From contig JBMNTK010000193.1 of NCBI GenBank assembly GCA_050945695.1, forward strand, positions 1-7,629: a DNA stretch of 7,629 nucleotides, given 5' to 3'. A program made the position numbers and the translations under genes. The stretch is from Ch71 sp050945695. Lineage in GTDB: Bacteria; Chloroflexota; Anaerolineae; DRVO01. The stretch's first letter is position 1. The number at the start of each line of letters is the position of its first letter. Positions 5,703 to 7,629 of the stretch are shown piece by piece. The notes beneath the pieces were generated by a model. It did no database searches and was not told where the DNA came from. It saw only the letters and a list, made by a program, of their open reading frames with translations.

Positions 5703-5731
5703 ATTGTAGCCCATGGGGCCGCAGGGGGCAA
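5703..5731 (-). promoter_or_regulatory. Promoter for ABC-F leader and gene
   Basis: On the minus strand TTGCCC (5731-5726) is followed after exactly 17 nt by TACAAT (5708-5703), five of six bases of the -10 consensus. Initiation near 5696 would put the leader-ORF Shine-Dalgarno about 10 nt into the RNA. The -35 is weak (TTG core only). Its agreement in place with leader ORF and terminator raises confidence. Confidence 0.55.
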
Positions 5732-5739
5732 TGGGGGAT

Positions 5740-5761
5740 GGGCGGGGCACTGTGCCCGCCC
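5740..5761. repeat. Palindrome GGGCGGG...CCCGCCC
   Basis: GGGCGGG (5740-5746) pairs with CCCGCCC (5755-5761) around an 8-nt loop. It is the first of a cluster of five palindromes and begins 9 bp upstream of the ABC-F -35 box. No T-run follows on either strand. Confidence 0.6.
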
Positions 5762-5791
5762 CCGTCGGTGCGTTCACGGGCGAGGGGCGTC

Positions 5792-5844
5792 GCCGGGGGC
5801 TGAACCCCCCGGCTACCTAGGCGAAGCCGGCCCTTCGGCCGGCT
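5792..5844. repeat. Double-hairpin intergenic repeat
   Basis: Two perfect 8-bp hairpins lie in tandem: GCCGGGGG/CCCCCGGC (5792-5799 with 5806-5813, loop ctgaac) and AGCCGGCC/GGCCGGCT (5825-5832 with 5837-5844, loop cttc), joined by taccta-ggcga. The arrangement (palindrome, GGCTAC linker, palindrome) resembles dispersed double-stem repeats I recall from Chloroflexota intergenic regions. The preceding cggtgcgttcacggg (5766-5780) probably belongs to the same mosaic. Confidence 0.6.
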
Positions 5845-5884
5845 GGGGATGGATCCGCAACAGGCACAGGCGGCGCCAATAAGT

Positions 5885-5941
5885 GTAGGGGCGGACGACC
5901 CCGTCCGCCCCCATGGGGCAGGCGCGGTGGCCTGCCCCTAC
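5885..5941. repeat. 57-bp compound palindromic element, contains copy 2 of the 26-bp repeat
   Basis: Bases 5885-5910 match the reverse complement of 1805-1830 exactly. A second hairpin, GGGGCAGGC/GCCTGCCCC (5915-5923 with 5930-5938, loop gcggtg), follows after CCAT. The outer ends GTAGGGGC (5885-5892) and GCCCCTAC (5934-5941) are an 8-bp inverted repeat, so the whole block is itself a dyad. No open reading frame or direct flanking repeat was seen, so it is a miniature dispersed element at most. Confidence 0.7.
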
Positions 5942-5971
5942 CCGGAGGTCGCCGGCGGCCGAACGCGCCAA

Positions 5972-5993
5972 GCGGGCGTCTTCAGGCGCCCGC
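5972..5993. repeat. Palindrome GCGGGCG...CGCCCGC
   Basis: A perfect 7-bp stem (5972-5978 with 5987-5993) closes an 8-nt loop, tcttcagg. It is the last of the palindrome cluster before the oxidoreductase promoter region. On the plus strand it is not followed by T residues. Confidence 0.55.
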
Positions 5994-6031
5994 GGCGTGG
6001 CCTTCCCTCTCCCACCCCTCTTTGAGCGCTG

Positions 6032-6058
6032 TTGCCGCCCCGCCCTCCGGGGTATCAT
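6032..6058 (+). promoter_or_regulatory. Weak promoter candidate for oxidoreductase gene
   Basis: TATCAT (6053-6058) is a fair -10 in otherwise very GC-rich DNA, and TTGCCG (6032-6037) lies 15 bp upstream, shorter than ideal. Initiation near 6065 would leave about 48 nt before the ATG at 6113. Confidence 0.3.
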
Positions 6059-6112
6059 AGGGGTGCGGGCGGGGTGACTTGCGCCCGTGTTCTAGCGCTG
6101 AGGGAGGCAACC

Positions 6113-7222
6113 ATGTCCGTCACACCGGTGAAGGTGGGTCTGGTCGGTTCCGGCGTCATATCCGCCATCTATCTCAAGAACTGCGCGCGCCATCCCATCC
6201 TGGAAGTGGCCGCCTGCGCCGATATCATTCCGGAACGGGCGGCGGCCCGTGCTGAGGAGTTCGGGGTGTGCGCCTGCAGCGTTGATGAGGCGCTCGACGA
6301 CCCCGAGATCGAGGTGGTGCTCAACCTCACCATCCCGCGAGCGCACGCGGAGGTAGGGATGGCGGCCCTGGAGGCAGGCAAGTCGGTCTACAGCGAGAAG
6401 CCTCTGGCCGTGACGCGCGAACAGGGGCGGGCCCTGCTGGCCCGAGCCGCCAGCAGCAAGGGCCTGCGAGTGGGTTGCGCTCCCGACACCTTCCTGGGCG
6501 GCGGCATTCAGACCTGTCGCAAGCTCATAGACGATGGCTGGATCGGTGAGCCGGTGGCGGCCACGGCTTTCATGATGAGCCACGGCCACGAGTCCTGGCA
6601 CCCTGACCCAGAGTTCTACTACAAGCCCGGGGGAGGGCCCATGTTCGACATGGGGCCCTACTATCTCACTGCGCTGGTGAACCTCATGGGGCCGGTGCGC
6701 CGGGTCACGGGCAGCACTCGCGTCACCTTCCCCGAGCGCATCATCACCAGCACCCCTAAGTTCGGCTCGGTCATCCAGGTGGAGGTCCCCACTCACGTGG
6801 CCGGGCTGATGGACTTCTCCAACGGCGCCATCGGTACCATCATCACTACCTTCGACGTGTGGGCGGCCGAACTGCCCCGCATCGAGATCTATGGCACGGA
6901 AGGCTCCCTTCAGGTCCCGGACCCCAACACCTTCGGGGGTCCAGTCCGCGTGCGGCGGGCGGGCGCCAAGGAGTGGAGCGAGGTTCCCCTCACTCACGGC
7001 TACGCGGAGAACGCCCGGGGGGTGGGCCTGGCCGACATGGCCTACGCCCTGCGTAACGGCCGCCCTCACCGGGCCTCCGGTGACTTGGCCTACCACGTCC
7101 TGGACATCATGCAGGCCTTCCACGAGTCCTCCGACCAAGGCCGGCACATCGAGATTCAGAGCACGGTGGAGAGGCCAGAACCCCTGCCTCTGGGGCTTCG
7201 GGACTATGTCACCCCTTGGTGA
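6113..7222 (+). CDS. Gfo/Idh/MocA family oxidoreductase
   Basis: This is a 369-residue cytoplasmic NAD(P)-dependent dehydrogenase-like protein, full length for the family (usually 330-400). The N-terminal Rossmann fold begins at once with VKVGLVGSGVISAIYL (G9, G12, G14), followed by ACADI at the end of the second strand. The family's EKP motif is present (E95, K96, P97), with K96 the usual catalytic or substrate-binding lysine. The C-terminal alpha/beta domain includes GWIGEP (142-147) and FDMGPYYLTALVNLMGPV (178-195). Members oxidise or reduce hydroxyls of sugars, inositols and related compounds; the exact substrate cannot be told. ATG 6113 is chosen because GGGAGG (6102-6107) lies 5 nt upstream and the Rossmann motif starts eight residues in; an upstream ATG at 6032 would add 27 unlikely residues. 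The 3' end overlaps the next gene by 17 nt, suggesting coupled expression. Confidence 0.95.
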   Translation: MSVTPVKVGLVGSGVISAIYLKNCARHPILEVAACADIIPERAAARAEEFGVCACSVDEALDDPEIEVVLNLTIPRAHAEVGMAALEAGKSVYSEKPLAVTREQGRALLARAASSKGLRVGCAPDTFLGGGIQTCRKLIDDGWIGEPVAATAFMMSHGHESWHPDPEFYYKPGGGPMFDMGPYYLTALVNLMGPVRRVTGSTRVTFPERIITSTPKFGSVIQVEVPTHVAGLMDFSNGAIGTIITTFDVWAAELPRIEIYGTEGSLQVPDPNTFGGPVRVRRAGAKEWSEVPLTHGYAENARGVGLADMAYALRNGRPHRASGDLAYHVLDIMQAFHESSDQGRHIEIQSTVERPEPLPLGLRDYVTPW

Positions 7223-7629
7223 GCCCCGGGTCGAGCTCCTGGGCGCCGATGAGCTGACGCCCGCACAGCAGCGCGCAGTCGAAGAGCTGGGAGGCGGTGA
7301 ACTGGACGTGCACCCCATGCTGGCGCGGCTGGAGTGGGCGCCTGCCCATTGGCGGGTGCTGGTCAGCGTGGATGGCGAGGTAGTCTCGGGGCTCAAGCTC
7401 GTGGAGCGGGAGATCTCGGTCGGCGGGGCGCGGGTGATGGTCGTGGGCGTTGGCGATGTGGCCACACGCACGGCCTGGAGGCGCCGGGGCCTGGCGAGCC
7501 TGGCTCTGGCCCGAGCGGGCGAGTTCATCTGCGGGGGGGCGTCGGACCGGTATGGGCTGCTCTTCTGTGCCCCGGGCTTGGTCGGGTTCTACGGGCGCTT
7601 GGGCTGGAAGCGGATTGCGGCCCCTGCCT
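7206..7629 (+). CDS. GNAT-type N-acetyltransferase, partial (runs off window)
   Basis: This frame is open without a stop from ATG 7206 to the window end, giving 141 residues and no C-terminus. It begins MSPLGEPRVELLGADELTPA. It then has the GNAT layout: WRVLVSVDGEVVSGLKLV (strands 2-3), VMVVGVGDVATRTAWRRRGLA (strand 4 and the acetyl-CoA loop, matching Arg-x-x-Gly-x-Ala), then YGLLFCAPGLVGFYGRLGW, the usual strand-5 and FYGRLGW end. It would transfer acetyl from acetyl-CoA to an amine of unknown identity. The layout faintly recalls AAC(2')-type aminoglycoside acetyltransferases, but that is a weak impression. The start overlaps the end of the oxidoreductase gene by 17 nt in another frame. There is only a weak GGGG upstream, consistent with translational coupling. 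Confidence 0.85.
   Translation, partial: MSPLGEPRVELLGADELTPAQQRAVEELGGGELDVHPMLARLEWAPAHWRVLVSVDGEVVSGLKLVEREISVGGARVMVVGVGDVATRTAWRRRGLASLALARAGEFICGGASDRYGLLFCAPGLVGFYGRLGWKRIAAPA

Noticed and set aside
5712..5714. Alternative 20-codon leader ORF MGYNKASITWRFLWPAEQCA
   Set aside because: Its ATG lies upstream of the predicted -10 and has a pyrimidine-rich region instead of a Shine-Dalgarno; the GTG ORF at 5676 has both a good site and a position within the transcript.
6092..7528. Minus-strand ORF of 478 codons
   Set aside because: It lies antisense to the oxidoreductase and GNAT genes, both with clear family motifs. Long antisense frames are expected at this GC content, and its translation shows no domain.

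Overview
The window is GC-rich DNA from a bacterium, most plausibly a Chloroflexota member (Anaerolineae-like). The evidence is indirect: Pro/Thr-rich lipoprotein tethers, a secreted triple-PA14 protein, the WPD-SLGCPQPG lipoprotein domain, and intergenic DNA crowded with short GC-rich palindromes. No rRNA, tRNA, CRISPR array, transposase or phage gene was seen.

Layout. Bases 80-757 (minus) encode a mono-haem cytochrome c lipoprotein whose haem domain sits on a 114-residue tether built from 8- and 6-residue repeats; a good sigma-70-type promoter with a small palindrome in its spacer lies upstream. Bases 1015-1524 (plus) encode a second, small lipoprotein with a WPD-SLGCPQPG domain. Bases 1525-2072 are non-coding and hold a 19-bp inverted repeat enclosing a degenerate 21-22-bp tandem repeat and a GC-rich palindrome. 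Bases 2076-3698 (plus) encode a secreted protein with three PA14-like domains in exact 130-residue register plus an unrecognised C-terminal domain with four cysteines, followed by an intrinsic terminator. Converging on it, 3794-5476 (minus) encodes a two-domain ABC-F ATPase. Bases 5740-5993 are a cluster of palindromic repeats. Bases 6113-7222 (plus) encode a Gfo/Idh/MocA oxidoreductase, overlapped by a GNAT-type N-acetyltransferase that starts at 7206 and runs off the window.

The most interesting part is the 220-nt leader of the ABC-F gene (5477-5696, minus). It holds in order: a promoter (TTGCCC-17-TACAAT), a nine-codon leader ORF with a strong Shine-Dalgarno (MAGRAVRIN), and an intrinsic terminator ending about 27 nt before the ABC-F start. 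Two further pairings compete with the terminator. A 9-bp helix would capture its 5' arm. A 15-bp helix between the leader ORF and the region around the antiterminator strand would block that helix. This is the architecture of ribosome-stalling transcription attenuation known from antibiotic-resistance ABC-F and erm genes, and here it is inferred from sequence alone.

The genes do not form one pathway. The oxidoreductase and GNAT genes look translationally coupled; the two lipoproteins and the PA14 protein are cell-envelope or secreted proteins; the ABC-F gene looks like a separately regulated stress or resistance unit.
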